Shown one piece after another: positions 8,310 through 17,419 of a stretch of 64,000 bases of DNA. This DNA comes from Flavobacterium sp. HJJ (GTDB lineage Bacteria; Bacteroidota; Bacteroidia; Flavobacteriales; Flavobacteriaceae). Positions within the stretch are counted from its first letter, which is position 1. Every line of letters begins with the position of its first letter. Under the pieces are notes generated by a model. The model was not told the origin of the DNA. It did no database searches and worked only from the letters and a program-made list of their open reading frames with translations. The translations under genes were made by a program, and so were the position numbers. The DNA is taken from the NCBI RefSeq assembly GCF_015351475.1, contig NZ_JADKPR010000019.1, positions 45,792 to 109,791 on the forward strand. The letters are read 5' to 3'.

Positions 8310-10370
8310 ATGATACAGAATCCAGAAAGATATACGATTACGGCGGCATTGCCTTATACTAACGGACCGATACACATTGGACATTTGGCGGGGGTTTACG
8401 TACCTGCTGATATTTATTCGCGTTACCTGCGTCTGCAAAACCGCGATGTTTTATTCATTTGCGGCAGCGACGAACACGGTGTGGCTATTTCGATGAAAGC
8501 CAAGAAAGAAGGCATTACCCCTCAGGAAGTAATCGACAAATATCACGGAATCATTAAAAAATCATTCTCTGATTTTGGAATTGCATTTGATAATTACTCT
8601 AGAACTTCGGCTCAGATTCATCATGGTACGGCTCAGGAGTTCTTTAAAAAACTATACGACAACGGTGATTTTATCGAAGAAGTAACCGAGCAATTGTATG
8701 ATGCTAAAGCTGATCAGTTCTTAGCTGACCGTTTTGTTACCGGAACCTGTCCAAAATGTGATAACCCAGAAGCATACGGGGATCAATGTGAAAAATGTGG
8801 TTCAACTTTGAACGCAACTGATTTAATCAACCCAAAATCGACAATAACAGGAGAAACTCCGGTTTTAAAATCAACGAAACACTGGTTTTTGCCATTGGAC
8901 CGTTATTCTGATTTTTTGAATGAATGGATTCTCGTTGGACATAAAAACGACTGGAAACCGAATGTTTACGGTCAGGTAAAATCCTGGATTGATGGCGGAC
9001 TCGAGCCTCGTGCTGTAACGCGTGACCTGGATTGGGGAATTGATGTTCCGGTTGAAGGTGCCGAAGGAAAAAAATTATATGTGTGGTTTGATGCGCCAAT
9101 TGGTTATATTTCGTCTACCAAAGAATGGGCACAAAGAGAAGGAAAAGACTGGACGCCGTACTGGAAAGATAAAGGAACAAAACTGGTTCACTTTATAGGG
9201 AAAGATAATATTGTTTTTCACTGCGTGATTTTCCCAGCAATGCTAAAAGCGGAAGGAAGTTACATTTTACCAGACAATGTGCCTGCGAATGAGTTCCTGA
9301 ACTTAGAAGGAAACAAATTGTCTACTTCCAAAAACTGGGCAGTCTGGCTGCATGAATATCTGGAAGAATTTCCGAACCAGCAGGATGTTTTGCGTTATGC
9401 TTTGACATCTAATGCTCCTGAAACTAAAGACAACGACTTCACTTGGAAAGATTTTCAGGCGAGAAACAATAATGAATTGGTGGCTATTTTTGGAAATTTC
9501 ATCAACCGTGTGGTGGTGTTAACCAATAAATATTACAACGGAATTGTTCCTCAGCCAAATGAATTATCAGAAGTGGATGAGGCTGCTTTGACAGAATTGA
9601 AAGCGTATCCTGCTGTGATTTCGAGTTCGGTAGAAAGATACCGTTTCCGTGAAGCACTTGGCGAAATGATGAATGTGGCCAGACTTGGAAACAAATACCT
9701 TGCCGATGAAGAGCCTTGGAAAATGATTAAAACGGATGAAGAGCGTACCAAAACTCAAATGTATGTTGCCTTGCAGATTGCTGGAGCTTTGAGCATTTTG
9801 TGCGAGCCTTTCCTGCCGTTTACAGCGAATAAATTGACGCGTATTTTGAAAATCGAAAACCAATTGAATTGGAATTCGATTTCGGAAACATCAGATTTAA
9901 TTCCTGCTGGACACCAGATTGGCGAAGCCGAATTGCTTTTTTCTAAAATTGAAGACGAAGAAATTCAGAAACAAATAAATAAACTAGAAGCTACGAAAAC
10001 AGCTAATATCGCCGAAAACAAAAAAGCTGAACCTCAGAAAGATTTGATTCAGTTTGAAGATTTCTCCAAAATGGATATCCGTGTAGGAACGATCCTCGAA
10101 GCAGGAAAAATGCCAAAAGCCAACAAACTTTTGGTTCTGAAAGTTGATACTGGAATTGATGTCCGCACGATTGTTTCGGGTATTGCTGAAAGTTTTAAAC
10201 CAGAAGATATTATCGGAAAACGTGTGACTGTTTTGGTGAATTTGGCGCCAAGAGCATTGCGTGGCGTTGAAAGCCAGGGAATGATTTTGATGACTACAAA
10301 TGCAGAAGGGAAATTGGTTTTTATTAATCCGGATGCTGATGGTGTTGGAAATGGGGAGACGATAAATTAA
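8310..10370 (+). CDS. metG: Methionyl-tRNA synthetase
   Basis: 686 residues, the usual length of the long bacterial form. It charges tRNA(Met) with methionine using ATP in the cytoplasm. The class I HIGH motif is in TNGPIHIGHLAG (residues 14-25); a zinc knuckle with two CPKC/CEKC pairs is near residues 147-164; the KMSKS loop appears as KLSTSKN near residue 334. The C-terminal part (about 580-686, MDIRVGTILEAGKMPKANKL) is the EMAP/Trbp111-type tRNA-binding OB fold, which also makes the enzyme dimeric. Start at 8310 puts the HIGH region at the standard distance. A REP palindrome followed by a T-run 20 bases after the stop probably terminates it. Confidence 0.97.
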   Translation: MIQNPERYTITAALPYTNGPIHIGHLAGVYVPADIYSRYLRLQNRDVLFICGSDEHGVAISMKAKKEGITPQEVIDKYHGIIKKSFSDFGIAFDNYSRTSAQIHHGTAQEFFKKLYDNGDFIEEVTEQLYDAKADQFLADRFVTGTCPKCDNPEAYGDQCEKCGSTLNATDLINPKSTITGETPVLKSTKHWFLPLDRYSDFLNEWILVGHKNDWKPNVYGQVKSWIDGGLEPRAVTRDLDWGIDVPVEGAEGKKLYVWFDAPIGYISSTKEWAQREGKDWTPYWKDKGTKLVHFIGKDNIVFHCVIFPAMLKAEGSYILPDNVPANEFLNLEGNKLSTSKNWAVWLHEYLEEFPNQQDVLRYALTSNAPETKDNDFTWKDFQARNNNELVAIFGNFINRVVVLTNKYYNGIVPQPNELSEVDEAALTELKAYPAVISSSVERYRFREALGEMMNVARLGNKYLADEEPWKMIKTDEERTKTQMYVALQIAGALSILCEPFLPFTANKLTRILKIENQLNWNSISETSDLIPAGHQIGEAELLFSKIEDEEIQKQINKLEATKTANIAENKKAEPQKDLIQFEDFSKMDIRVGTILEAGKMPKANKLLVLKVDTGIDVRTIVSGIAESFKPEDIIGKRVTVLVNLAPRALRGVESQGMILMTTNAEGKLVFINPDADGVGNGETIN

Positions 10371-10390
10371 TTACATCAAATCATTTTTAC

Positions 10391-10420
10391 GTAGAGACGT
10401 TGCACTGCAACGTCTCTTTT
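10391..10420. repeat. REP palindrome 1 (also metG terminator)
   Basis: GTAGAGACGTTGCA-C-TGCAACGTCTCT, a near-perfect palindrome followed by TTTTT. First of the REP copies around the RAYT gene; its T-run makes it a good terminator for metG. Confidence 0.85.
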
Positions 10421-10484
10421 TGTTTCCATGTACCGTTTTTGTTTTAATGCAGAAAAACATTACATTCGTGAAAATCAATTGTCG

Positions 10485-10512
10485 TTTAGACCTTGCACTG
10501 CAACGTCTCTAC
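10485..10512. repeat. REP palindrome 2
   Basis: Copy with one changed base in the left arm (AGACCTTGCA) and a perfect right arm TGCAACGTCTCTAC. It lies 19 bases before the RAYT start codon. Confidence 0.8.
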
Positions 10513-10530
10513 ATCAATCAAACGAATTAT

Positions 10531-11166
10531 ATGAACGGTAAATTCCAAAACAAATACCGAATTTCTTCTACCCGATTGAAAAATTGGGATTATGGTCAAA
10601 ATGGTGCTTATTTTATAACGATATGCACTAAAAACAGGGAACATTTTTTTGGCGAAATTGTATCAGCCAATGGTGAAAATGAAATGCAGTTAAATGAAAT
10701 CGGAAAAATAGCAGATGCATTTTGGACAGAAATCCCAAAACATTTTCCATTTATTGAATTGGGAAATTATGTGGTTATGCCAAATCATATTCATGGAATA
10801 TTGATTATTAACAAAACAAATATTGTTGATGATCGTATCGACAACGCGGTAGAGACGTTGCAATGCAATGTCTGCATGTCTACAAAGACGTTGCAATGCA
10901 ACGTCTCTACACCCCCGATTGACGAAAATACGTCACAGAAAAACGAACAAATGTCAAAAATTTCACCATTAGCAGGAACAATTTCTACACTGATACGTTC
11001 TTATAAATCGGTAGTAACTAGAAATGCCCATTATATTCACGCTGATTTTGAATGGCAAGAACGTTTTCACGATCACATCATACGTAATTCTGAATCTTTT
11101 GAAAGAATTCAAAATTACATACAAAACAATGTAACAAATTGGAAGGAAGATAAATTTTATAATTAA
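10531..11166 (+). CDS. REP-associated tyrosine transposase (RAYT), Y1/HUH family
   Basis: 211 residues from the ATG at 10531 (MNGKFQNKYRISSTRLK); an upstream frame to 10420 would read through a REP copy and is not needed. The fold markers are GAYFITICTKNREHFFGEI (residues 26-44), the HUH motif in VVMPNHIHGILII (about 83-95), and the catalytic Tyr in RIQNYIQNNVTNW near the C-terminus. RAYTs nick and join REP hairpins as single strands. Genes of this type sit among their own REPs, and here palindromes lie before, after and inside it. Residues about 107-127 are encoded by an in-frame double REP, between the HUH core and the Tyr helix, so the protein may still be active. Confidence 0.9.
   Translation: MNGKFQNKYRISSTRLKNWDYGQNGAYFITICTKNREHFFGEIVSANGENEMQLNEIGKIADAFWTEIPKHFPFIELGNYVVMPNHIHGILIINKTNIVDDRIDNAVETLQCNVCMSTKTLQCNVSTPPIDENTSQKNEQMSKISPLAGTISTLIRSYKSVVTRNAHYIHADFEWQERFHDHIIRNSESFERIQNYIQNNVTNWKEDKFYN
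10849..10910. repeat. Double REP palindrome inside the RAYT gene
   Basis: Two copies side by side: GTAGAGACGTTGCAATGCAA (right arm degraded to TGTCTGC) and AAAGACGTTGCA-A-TGCAACGTCT, ending CTCTAC. Together 62 bases that stay in frame, encoding two TLQCNV repeats. Confidence 0.85.
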
Positions 11167-11171
11167 TTCAC

Positions 11172-11199
11172 GTAGAGAAGTTGCATTGCAACGTCTAAC
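11172..11199. repeat. REP palindrome 4
   Basis: GTAGAGAAGTTGCA-T-TGCAACGTCTAAC, six bases after the RAYT stop. It is followed by degraded ACAACGT words up to 11240. Confidence 0.75.
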
Positions 11200-11254
11200 A
11201 CAACGTTAACACAACGTCTAAGACAACATTAAACACAATTATAAACTAACCTAC

Positions 11255-11283
11255 ATAGAGACGTTGCACTGCAACGTCTCTAC
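11255..11283. repeat. REP palindrome 5
   Basis: ATAGAGACGTTGCA-C-TGCAACGTCTCTAC, 14 bases before the EamA gene start; no T-run follows. Confidence 0.85.
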
Positions 11284-11296
11284 ATAATAATATACA

Positions 11297-12175
11297 ATGA
11301 AACTTACAAAACCAAGATTAGCCTTAATCTGTGGCATACTCTGCATTTCGATTTTCCCGATATTGGTAAAATTACGTTTGACACCGGGATTAATTTCGGC
11401 TTTTTACCGAATGTTTTTTGCCTTGATCCTGCTTTTACCTTATGTTATTTTGAGTAAAAACTTCAAAATTCCTTCTTTAAAATTTGCTCTTTTGGCAGCA
11501 TTTTGCGGCGTATTATTTTCTTCGGATGTTGCCGTCTGGAATATTGCTATTCAGGAATCGAGTGCTACACAGGCATCACTGCTGACAAATCTGTCTCCGG
11601 TTTGGGTTGGTATTGGCTCATTTTTATTTCTAAAATCTAAGCCCGCACCTAATTTCTGGATTGGTACTATCGTTTCTTTATTCGGAATGGTGATTTTGGT
11701 TGGTTTCGAAATTTTCGTTGAAATGAATTTCAATCAAGCATTTCTATTTGCCGTGTTATCAGGTGTTTTATATTCCATTTATCTTTTGATCAGTAAAAAT
11801 GTGCTTTCTAAAGTTGATGTTTTATCCTTTATGACCATCAGTTTAACAGCTTCAAGCATTTATTTGGGAATTCTTTGTTACAGTTTGAACGAACCTTTCA
11901 CTGGTTTTTCAGATACGGGCTGGTTGGTACTGATGCTGCAGGCGTTTATCTGTCAATTATGTGCTTGGTTATCTGTCAGCTATGCAACACAGCACATGCG
12001 TGCCACCAGAGTTTCACTGAGTTTGTTGAGTCAGGCTGTGATTACATCCATTTTGGCATGGCTTTTTTTAGAAGAAAAAATAAATTTACAAATGATTTTC
12101 GGCGGAATTATTCTACTTTTCGGAATCCGAATTACTTTTTACAATAAAACAATTTCATTGAAATCGTTTTTCTAA
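11297..12175 (+). CDS. EamA/DMT-family transporter
   Basis: 292 residues with about ten hydrophobic helices arranged as two five-helix halves, the hallmark of the drug/metabolite transporter (EamA) family in the inner membrane. The first half ends near residue 145; conserved pieces are FYRMFFALILLLPY, QESSATQASLLTNLSPVWVGI and, in the second half, LSLLSQAVITSILAWLFLEEKI. Members export amino acids or other metabolites; the substrate cannot be told. A HAD hydrolase gene follows after 55 bases on the same strand and may be cotranscribed. Confidence 0.88.
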   Translation: MKLTKPRLALICGILCISIFPILVKLRLTPGLISAFYRMFFALILLLPYVILSKNFKIPSLKFALLAAFCGVLFSSDVAVWNIAIQESSATQASLLTNLSPVWVGIGSFLFLKSKPAPNFWIGTIVSLFGMVILVGFEIFVEMNFNQAFLFAVLSGVLYSIYLLISKNVLSKVDVLSFMTISLTASSIYLGILCYSLNEPFTGFSDTGWLVLMLQAFICQLCAWLSVSYATQHMRATRVSLSLLSQAVITSILAWLFLEEKINLQMIFGGIILLFGIRITFYNKTISLKSFF

Positions 12176-12230
12176 ATTGAATAATAGTTCGTCGCTGAAA
12201 AACATTGGCCGAAAAAAATATTTTAAAAAT

Positions 12231-12938
12231 ATGTTAGACAAAAACAAAATTCAAAATTTAAAAGTAATTGCCTTCGACGCAGACGATACCTTATGGATCA
12301 ACGAAACCTACTTTGATGAAGCCGAAAAAAAATTCTGCGGTCTGATGGAAGATTATCTATCACATCAGGGAATTTCGAATGAGCTGTTTAAAATTCAAAT
12401 CGGTAATCTCAAATTATACGGTTATGGAATTAAGGGATATATCTTATCAATGATAGAAGCTGCAATGAATATTTCAGAGAAAACTATACGAGTAGAAGTC
12501 ATTGAAAAAATAATTGAATATGGAAAAGAACTGCTCGAAAAGCCAATTGTATTGCTGGATGGCGTAGAAGAAACTTTAAAAGCGCTGCAAGGCAGATACA
12601 AATTGGTTGTTGCTACCAAAGGCGATTTACTAGATCAGCGCCGTAAATTACACAAATCGGGTCTGGGACATTATTTTCATCATATTGAAGTAATGTCTGA
12701 CAAGCAGGAAGTAGATTATTCGGATTTGATTAAACGATTAGAGATTCAGCCTGATGAGTTTTTCATGATTGGCAATTCCTTAAAATCGGATGTTTTACCT
12801 GTTTTGTCCATCGGAGGATACGCAGTTCACATTCCTTTTCACACGACTTGGGCACACGAAAAAATTGACCATAAAGTAGAGCACAAAAACTTCCAGGCAT
12901 TCGAAAAAATAACTGAAATTTTACCATTATTAACTTAA
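12231..12938 (+). CDS. HAD-superfamily hydrolase
   Basis: 235 residues from the ATG at 12231; the longer frame to 12177 adds 18 residues that do not belong to the fold. Motif I is FDADDTLW (nucleophile Asp and acid/base Asp two residues on), motif II VVATKG, motif III the Lys in DQRRKLHKSGL, motif IV MIGNSLKSDVLP. These are Mg-dependent phosphatases/dephosphorylases of small phosphorylated metabolites. Cap domain of the C1 type (residues about 25-100). Substrate unknown. The 272 bases that follow it are AT-rich and hold only the promoter of the OmpA gene. Confidence 0.88.
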   Translation: MLDKNKIQNLKVIAFDADDTLWINETYFDEAEKKFCGLMEDYLSHQGISNELFKIQIGNLKLYGYGIKGYILSMIEAAMNISEKTIRVEVIEKIIEYGKELLEKPIVLLDGVEETLKALQGRYKLVVATKGDLLDQRRKLHKSGLGHYFHHIEVMSDKQEVDYSDLIKRLEIQPDEFFMIGNSLKSDVLPVLSIGGYAVHIPFHTTWAHEKIDHKVEHKNFQAFEKITEILPLLT

Positions 12939-13181
12939 TAATGACACACATATATACTAAAAATTTGGAAAATTTTTACAAAAATTAAATCAAAGCTTTA
13001 ATTCCTTGTATCAATTTTCTTAGAAACACAAAAAACTTAATTTTTTATAAAAAAAATAAAAACCAATACAAGTGCCTTGTTATCAGTGTTTTATATTAAA
13101 AACTAAACGATTTTAATAAATAATAATATTCTTTTCTTACACAATTGAGCTTTAAAGGTTTAAAAATGACTCTGAATTTTG

Positions 13182-13189
13182 TATTTTTG
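13182..13189 (+). promoter_or_regulatory. Bacteroidota -7 element of the OmpA-type gene
   Basis: TATTTTTG, 21 bases before the ATG at 13211, matching TAnnTTTG. Confidence 0.65.
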
Positions 13190-13210
13190 CCCGAATTTTA
13201 AAAATACATC

Positions 13211-14482
13211 ATGAAAAAAACAATACTTGCATTAGTTTTTGCTTCAGGTCTGACAACTATGACTGCACAAACTGATACGGAACAAAGTACAGAAAGCAGC
13301 AACTTCAACAGATGGACTATTGAGCTGGCTGGCGGTTTTAACAAACCAGCAAAACCACTGACAAACGGGTATTATACTTCTCCATTAAGTCCATATGTTG
13401 TTGATTTTGGAGCAAGATATATGTTTAACAATAAATTTGGTTTAAAAGCTGATTTTGGATTTAATCACTTTGCAAATGATAATTCTTCTAAAGATTTTAA
13501 ATCAGATTATTACAGAGTAGCAGTTCAAGGTGTTGCTAACCTTGGCAGAATAATGAACTTTGAAGAATTCACACAAACTTTTGGTTTATTAGCTCATACT
13601 GGATTTGGAGTAGCTCAAGCTACTTTTGATAACGGAAGAGATAATGATTTAATGATTAATTTAATAACTGGCGTAACAGCTCAAATTAAATTATCAAACA
13701 GAATTGCTTTAACAGGTGATTTCTCAGTTATTTATAATACAAAACAAGATGTCGCTTTTGATGGATATAGCTTAAACAAATCGGATATGTTATCATCAGG
13801 CGTATTATTAAATGGAACTATTGGTTTATCATATTCTTTAGGCAAATATGACAAACATGCTGACTGGTATGCACGTCCAATTGTTGAAGTTAGCGAAATT
13901 GCTGCATTAAACAAAAAAATTGCTGATATAGAATCTACAATGCAGGATACAGACAAAGATGGTGTTCCTGATTATTTAGACCAAGAACAAAATACAATTG
14001 CTGGAGTAATGGTTAACACAAAAGGACAGTCTATTGATGTTAACAATAACAGCATTCCTGATGAATTAGAAAGCTATTTAACTAGAACTTACGGAGACAA
14101 TTCTGAAAGCACTGTTATTACAAAAAACAACGAATCAGTTAAGAGATTAATCAACTCTGGATACATTTGTGCTTATTTCGATTACAATTCAACTACACCT
14201 ACAAATGATTCAACAGACGGTATCAATTTCGTTCTTACTTACCTAAGAAATAATCCTTCTGCTACAGTTGATATTGTAGGTCATGCAGATGAATTAGGAA
14301 AAACTGCTTACAACGACAAACTAGCTGCTGCGAGAGCAAACACTATAAAAGATATTTTTGTAAAATCTAAAATAGACGCATCAAGAGTAAATGTTATTTC
14401 TGCTGGAGAAGACACTTCAGTTGACAAAACATCTAACGGAGCAAGAAAATTAGTTAGAAAAGTTACTTTCACTGTAAAATAA
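13211..14482 (+). CDS. OmpA-family outer-membrane protein
   Basis: 423 residues. Signal peptide KKTILALVFASGLTTMTAQ; residues about 30-220 form a beta-barrel with many alternating aromatic and Gly residues; a calcium-binding thrombospondin type 3-like repeat is visible (DTDKDGVPDYLDQE, near residue 245, and DVNNNSIPDELE); residues about 305-423 are the OmpA/MotB peptidoglycan-binding domain, with ATVDIVGHADELGKTAYNDK and ARANTIKDIFV. The protein links the outer membrane to peptidoglycan and is usually very abundant. It has its own promoter 21 bases upstream and a perfect hairpin terminator. Confidence 0.93.
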   Translation: MKKTILALVFASGLTTMTAQTDTEQSTESSNFNRWTIELAGGFNKPAKPLTNGYYTSPLSPYVVDFGARYMFNNKFGLKADFGFNHFANDNSSKDFKSDYYRVAVQGVANLGRIMNFEEFTQTFGLLAHTGFGVAQATFDNGRDNDLMINLITGVTAQIKLSNRIALTGDFSVIYNTKQDVAFDGYSLNKSDMLSSGVLLNGTIGLSYSLGKYDKHADWYARPIVEVSEIAALNKKIADIESTMQDTDKDGVPDYLDQEQNTIAGVMVNTKGQSIDVNNNSIPDELESYLTRTYGDNSESTVITKNNESVKRLINSGYICAYFDYNSTTPTNDSTDGINFVLTYLRNNPSATVDIVGHADELGKTAYNDKLAAARANTIKDIFVKSKIDASRVNVISAGEDTSVDKTSNGARKLVRKVTFTVK

Positions 14483-14500
14483 GCTAACTTAACCACTTTT

Positions 14501-14537
14501 AAAAGTCCTAAAATGATATCATTTTAGGACTTTTTTT
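14501..14537 (+). terminator. Rho-independent terminator
   Basis: AAGTCCTAAAATGATATCATTTTAGGACTT is a continuous palindrome (14503-14532) followed by T residues, downstream of the OmpA gene. Confidence 0.95.
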
Positions 14538-14607
14538 GCTTTGTATCCTTAAGAAAAGATCTATTACTATTATAATTTTCAACTAAAACAGATTAAAAGA
14601 AAAACTG

Positions 14608-14615
14608 TATTTTTG
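14608..14615 (+). promoter_or_regulatory. Bacteroidota -7 element before the CAT-like gene
   Basis: TATTTTTG 15 bases before the TTG start at 14631, so the transcript has a very short leader. This supports the TTG start. Confidence 0.6.
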
Positions 14616-14630
14616 TAAAAAAATAACTTT

Positions 14631-15269
14631 TTGAAAACGCTTTTAAATCTAGATAATTGGAATAGAAAAGAACATTTCCTTTTCTTTAAACAAATGCAGG
14701 AACCTTTTTTTGGGGTAAGCATAAATATTGACTGCACCAAAGCCTATGCCGTTTCCAAAGCACTAGACACTTCATTTTTTATCTATTATTTACACAAAAC
14801 ACTGTTAGCCGTAAATACTTTCGAAAGTTTTAGATACCGCATAGACAACACTCATATTTACATACATGACAGGATTGATGCATCGGCGACTATAGGAAGG
14901 AGTGATGGAACTTTTGGATTTTCCTTGATAGAATTTCATCCCGATTATGCGGTTTTTGAAAAAAATGCAATGGCCGAAATCGAGCGTATTCAAAATACAG
15001 CAGGACTGTTAACTAGAGACTTCAAAGAAGACAATCTCATTCATTTTTCGTCAATTCCGTGGCTGAATTTCACTTCGCTTTCACACGCACGCAATATGAC
15101 CATTCCTGACAGCTGTCCAAAAATTTCTTTTGGAAAAATGACATTATCTAAAAAAGGAAAAAGAAAAATGCCAATGTCAATCCACGTTCATCATGGATTG
15201 ATGGATGCTCTGCACGTAGGACAAATGGCAGATTATTTTCAAGAAATTATGAATCAAGATACTGTATAA
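14631..15269 (+). CDS. CatA-like acetyltransferase (chloramphenicol acetyltransferase fold)
   Basis: 212 residues beginning at a TTG; this gives KTLLNLDNWNRKEHFLFF, which aligns with the usual start of the CAT family, and the promoter lies just before it. Conserved parts are the N-terminal WNRKEHFxFF, the ESFRYRI segment near residue 64, the PWLNFTSLSHA block near 146, and the active-site HVHHGLMDALHVG near 185. The catalytic motif is HHxxxDG in classical CAT; here the Gly is Ala. The enzyme should transfer acetyl from acetyl-CoA to a hydroxyl; whether chloramphenicol is a substrate is unknown, since chromosomal relatives often are not resistance genes. Confidence 0.82.
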   Translation: MKTLLNLDNWNRKEHFLFFKQMQEPFFGVSINIDCTKAYAVSKALDTSFFIYYLHKTLLAVNTFESFRYRIDNTHIYIHDRIDASATIGRSDGTFGFSLIEFHPDYAVFEKNAMAEIERIQNTAGLLTRDFKEDNLIHFSSIPWLNFTSLSHARNMTIPDSCPKISFGKMTLSKKGKRKMPMSIHVHHGLMDALHVGQMADYFQEIMNQDTV

Positions 15270-15333
15270 ATAAAATGGAACAATTTTTGTTGATTCTTTC
15301 AAAACGAATACTCATTTGAAAAGCAAAAAACAT

Positions 15334-16725
15334 ATGAAAAGAATATTTCTTTTTTTTATACTAATTCAAAGCCAGTTTCTTTTAAGCCAGACGGTCTTAG
15401 CTACTTTTCCTTTAGAACTAAAAAAATCCAAAGAATACAGGCATATTATCAATGCAGAAAACACAATCACCCATAATATGTTTGTGTTTGCTTCCGATAA
15501 AGAAACACTTACTATTCTAAAATACAACAGTTCCTTGTTTCTGAACAGTCAATACTCATTTCCAAGGCCGGACACCAGTCTTACAACAATTGCAGGCTAT
15601 AGTTTCAACAGCGATGAAAATCCAGCTCTTTATTGGTCAAATGCTGATTTGACCAAAATAACAGCTGTACAATATGATTTGAATTCCAAAACCAGTTATC
15701 CCATTAATTATGAACAGCAGTTTTTTAATCAAACCGTTATTACACAATTTCAGGAAAACAATACATTCTATATCCTTGCACAAAAACAATTTGAAGAAAA
15801 ATTAATACTGTACATTTTCAAAGATGGCAAAAAAGAAGAAAAAACACTTGATTTTAGTTCTTTTAAATTCAAAAACAGTAAAAATCAAGCAATAAACTTT
15901 ACCCAAATTCTGGAAGCCTGTCCTATTGAAAAAATAGAAACAAACCAATTCAATCCATTATTTAAAGGCACTCAAAAGACAAAATTTTACGTCCTCAAAA
16001 ACCGATTGCTTCTGACTTTTGATCATAATGACAATGAAACGCAGGCATTTGATATTGATCTGTCAACCTTAGAAATTCAGGAGAAAAATTTCCCGAAAAC
16101 TTCAACCAAAAATTATGTCAGCCTGTCTAATTCATATTACCACGAGAGTAAAATATATCAATTCAAAGTCAATGCCGAAGAATTGGTGTTTGAAATAAAA
16201 GATTACAACACAGCAGCTATCATAAAAAACATACTCGTTTCAAAAACCGATACTATTTCCTTTAAAAGTTCTCCTTTATGGCAGCAGTTTGAAGGACAAA
16301 GACCAAAAGAGCTCAAAACCACTGCCAAATTTCTGAACCAATTAGTATATTTAGAAGCTGGATTAACAGTTTACAAAACCTCAAATTCGATTTTGATTAC
16401 ATTAGGAGGCACTGGTAACATCCAATTTGCAAATTTCATTAATACATTGTCAGACTTTAATTCATTCGACAATAATTTGCAGTATCAAAATATTCCCACC
16501 ACTGTTTATTTTGAGAGTATATTCGATAAAAAGTTAGATCACATTAAAAAAGACCAGGAGCCTCTTGCTGTCGATTTTATTTCACGTTTTGAACTGGAAC
16601 ACTCAGAAGTAACCTTACCAAGCATTATACGCTATAAAAATTACTATATTCTGGGTTATTATGACAGTTCTGCAAAACAATATATCATGCGTAAGTTTAT
16701 TGACGGATTTGACCGTTCGTTTTAA
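15334..16725 (+). CDS. Exported hypothetical protein
   Basis: 463 residues from the ATG at 15334 (MKRIFLFFILIQSQFLLSQ signal peptide); the frame could begin at a TTG six codons earlier. The mature protein is rich in beta-strands and hydrophilic, with no motif I recognise and no sorting tail. It lies 64 bases after the CAT-like gene in the same direction, possibly cotranscribed. Predicted to be periplasmic or surface-exposed. Function unknown. Confidence 0.65.
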   Translation: MKRIFLFFILIQSQFLLSQTVLATFPLELKKSKEYRHIINAENTITHNMFVFASDKETLTILKYNSSLFLNSQYSFPRPDTSLTTIAGYSFNSDENPALYWSNADLTKITAVQYDLNSKTSYPINYEQQFFNQTVITQFQENNTFYILAQKQFEEKLILYIFKDGKKEEKTLDFSSFKFKNSKNQAINFTQILEACPIEKIETNQFNPLFKGTQKTKFYVLKNRLLLTFDHNDNETQAFDIDLSTLEIQEKNFPKTSTKNYVSLSNSYYHESKIYQFKVNAEELVFEIKDYNTAAIIKNILVSKTDTISFKSSPLWQQFEGQRPKELKTTAKFLNQLVYLEAGLTVYKTSNSILITLGGTGNIQFANFINTLSDFNSFDNNLQYQNIPTTVYFESIFDKKLDHIKKDQEPLAVDFISRFELEHSEVTLPSIIRYKNYYILGYYDSSAKQYIMRKFIDGFDRSF

Positions 16726-16757
16726 ATAGATTTTATAATTAAAAAAACGGCATAACA

Positions 16758-17339
16758 TTAAATATTTTCTTTATTGATCCATTTTCCAACAGCGGGTGCT
16801 GTATAATTTTCCATTTTCTCCAGAAGATCATCAATATCACTGCTTATCAAAAGCATCTGCTGATTTACTTCCTTCAAAAGACCTTTGTCTGTCATTGTCT
16901 GGATAAAAATAATTAAAGCATCAAAATAACGATCAATGTTTAAAATGGCAATTGGTTTTTTATGCAGTCCTAGCTGTCCCCACGTCAGCATTTCGAAAAG
17001 CTCATCCAATGTACCAAAACCGCCCGGCAGAGCGATTACGCCGTCGCAAAGGTCATTCATTTTGGTTTTTCGCTCGTGCATGGTATCAACCAGAATTAAT
17101 TGAGTAAGTGCTGGGTGAGCAATTTCTTTTGACCTCAAAAAATTTGGCAGCACACCGATTGCTTTACCGCCTGCATTCAAAACACCGTCTGCAACGGCTC
17201 CCATAAGCCCGACTTTGGCTCCTCCATAAACCAATTCAATGTTTCGCTTGGCTAATTTCTGTCCAAGCAGAGCTGCCTGAGAAGTGTAAATTTCTTCAGT
17301 TCCTGAACTGGAACCACAGAATACGGTTATTCTTTTCAT
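16758..17339 (-). CDS. LOG-family (TIGR00730) Rossmann-fold nucleoside-monophosphate phosphoribohydrolase
   Basis: 193 residues. The family signature PGGFGTLDELFE is at about residues 105-116, and MHERKTKM, with the conserved Arg/Lys, at about 86-93; the N-terminus ITVFCGSSSG opens the Rossmann fold. Members, once annotated as lysine decarboxylases, cleave nucleoside 5'-monophosphates such as AMP or cytokinin ribotides to free base and ribose 5-phosphate. Single gene, convergent with the upstream plus-strand gene. Family assignment is firm; the physiological substrate in this organism is not known. Confidence 0.9.
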   Translation of the reverse strand: MKRITVFCGSSSGTEEIYTSQAALLGQKLAKRNIELVYGGAKVGLMGAVADGVLNAGGKAIGVLPNFLRSKEIAHPALTQLILVDTMHERKTKMNDLCDGVIALPGGFGTLDELFEMLTWGQLGLHKKPIAILNIDRYFDALIIFIQTMTDKGLLKEVNQQMLLISSDIDDLLEKMENYTAPAVGKWINKENI

Positions 17340-17419
17340 TTCAATAACTATTTAAAATTCTTCAAAAAACATATCACATTACTAAAATACTCCTTAATCC
17401 TGAAAAATACAGCTGCTGA

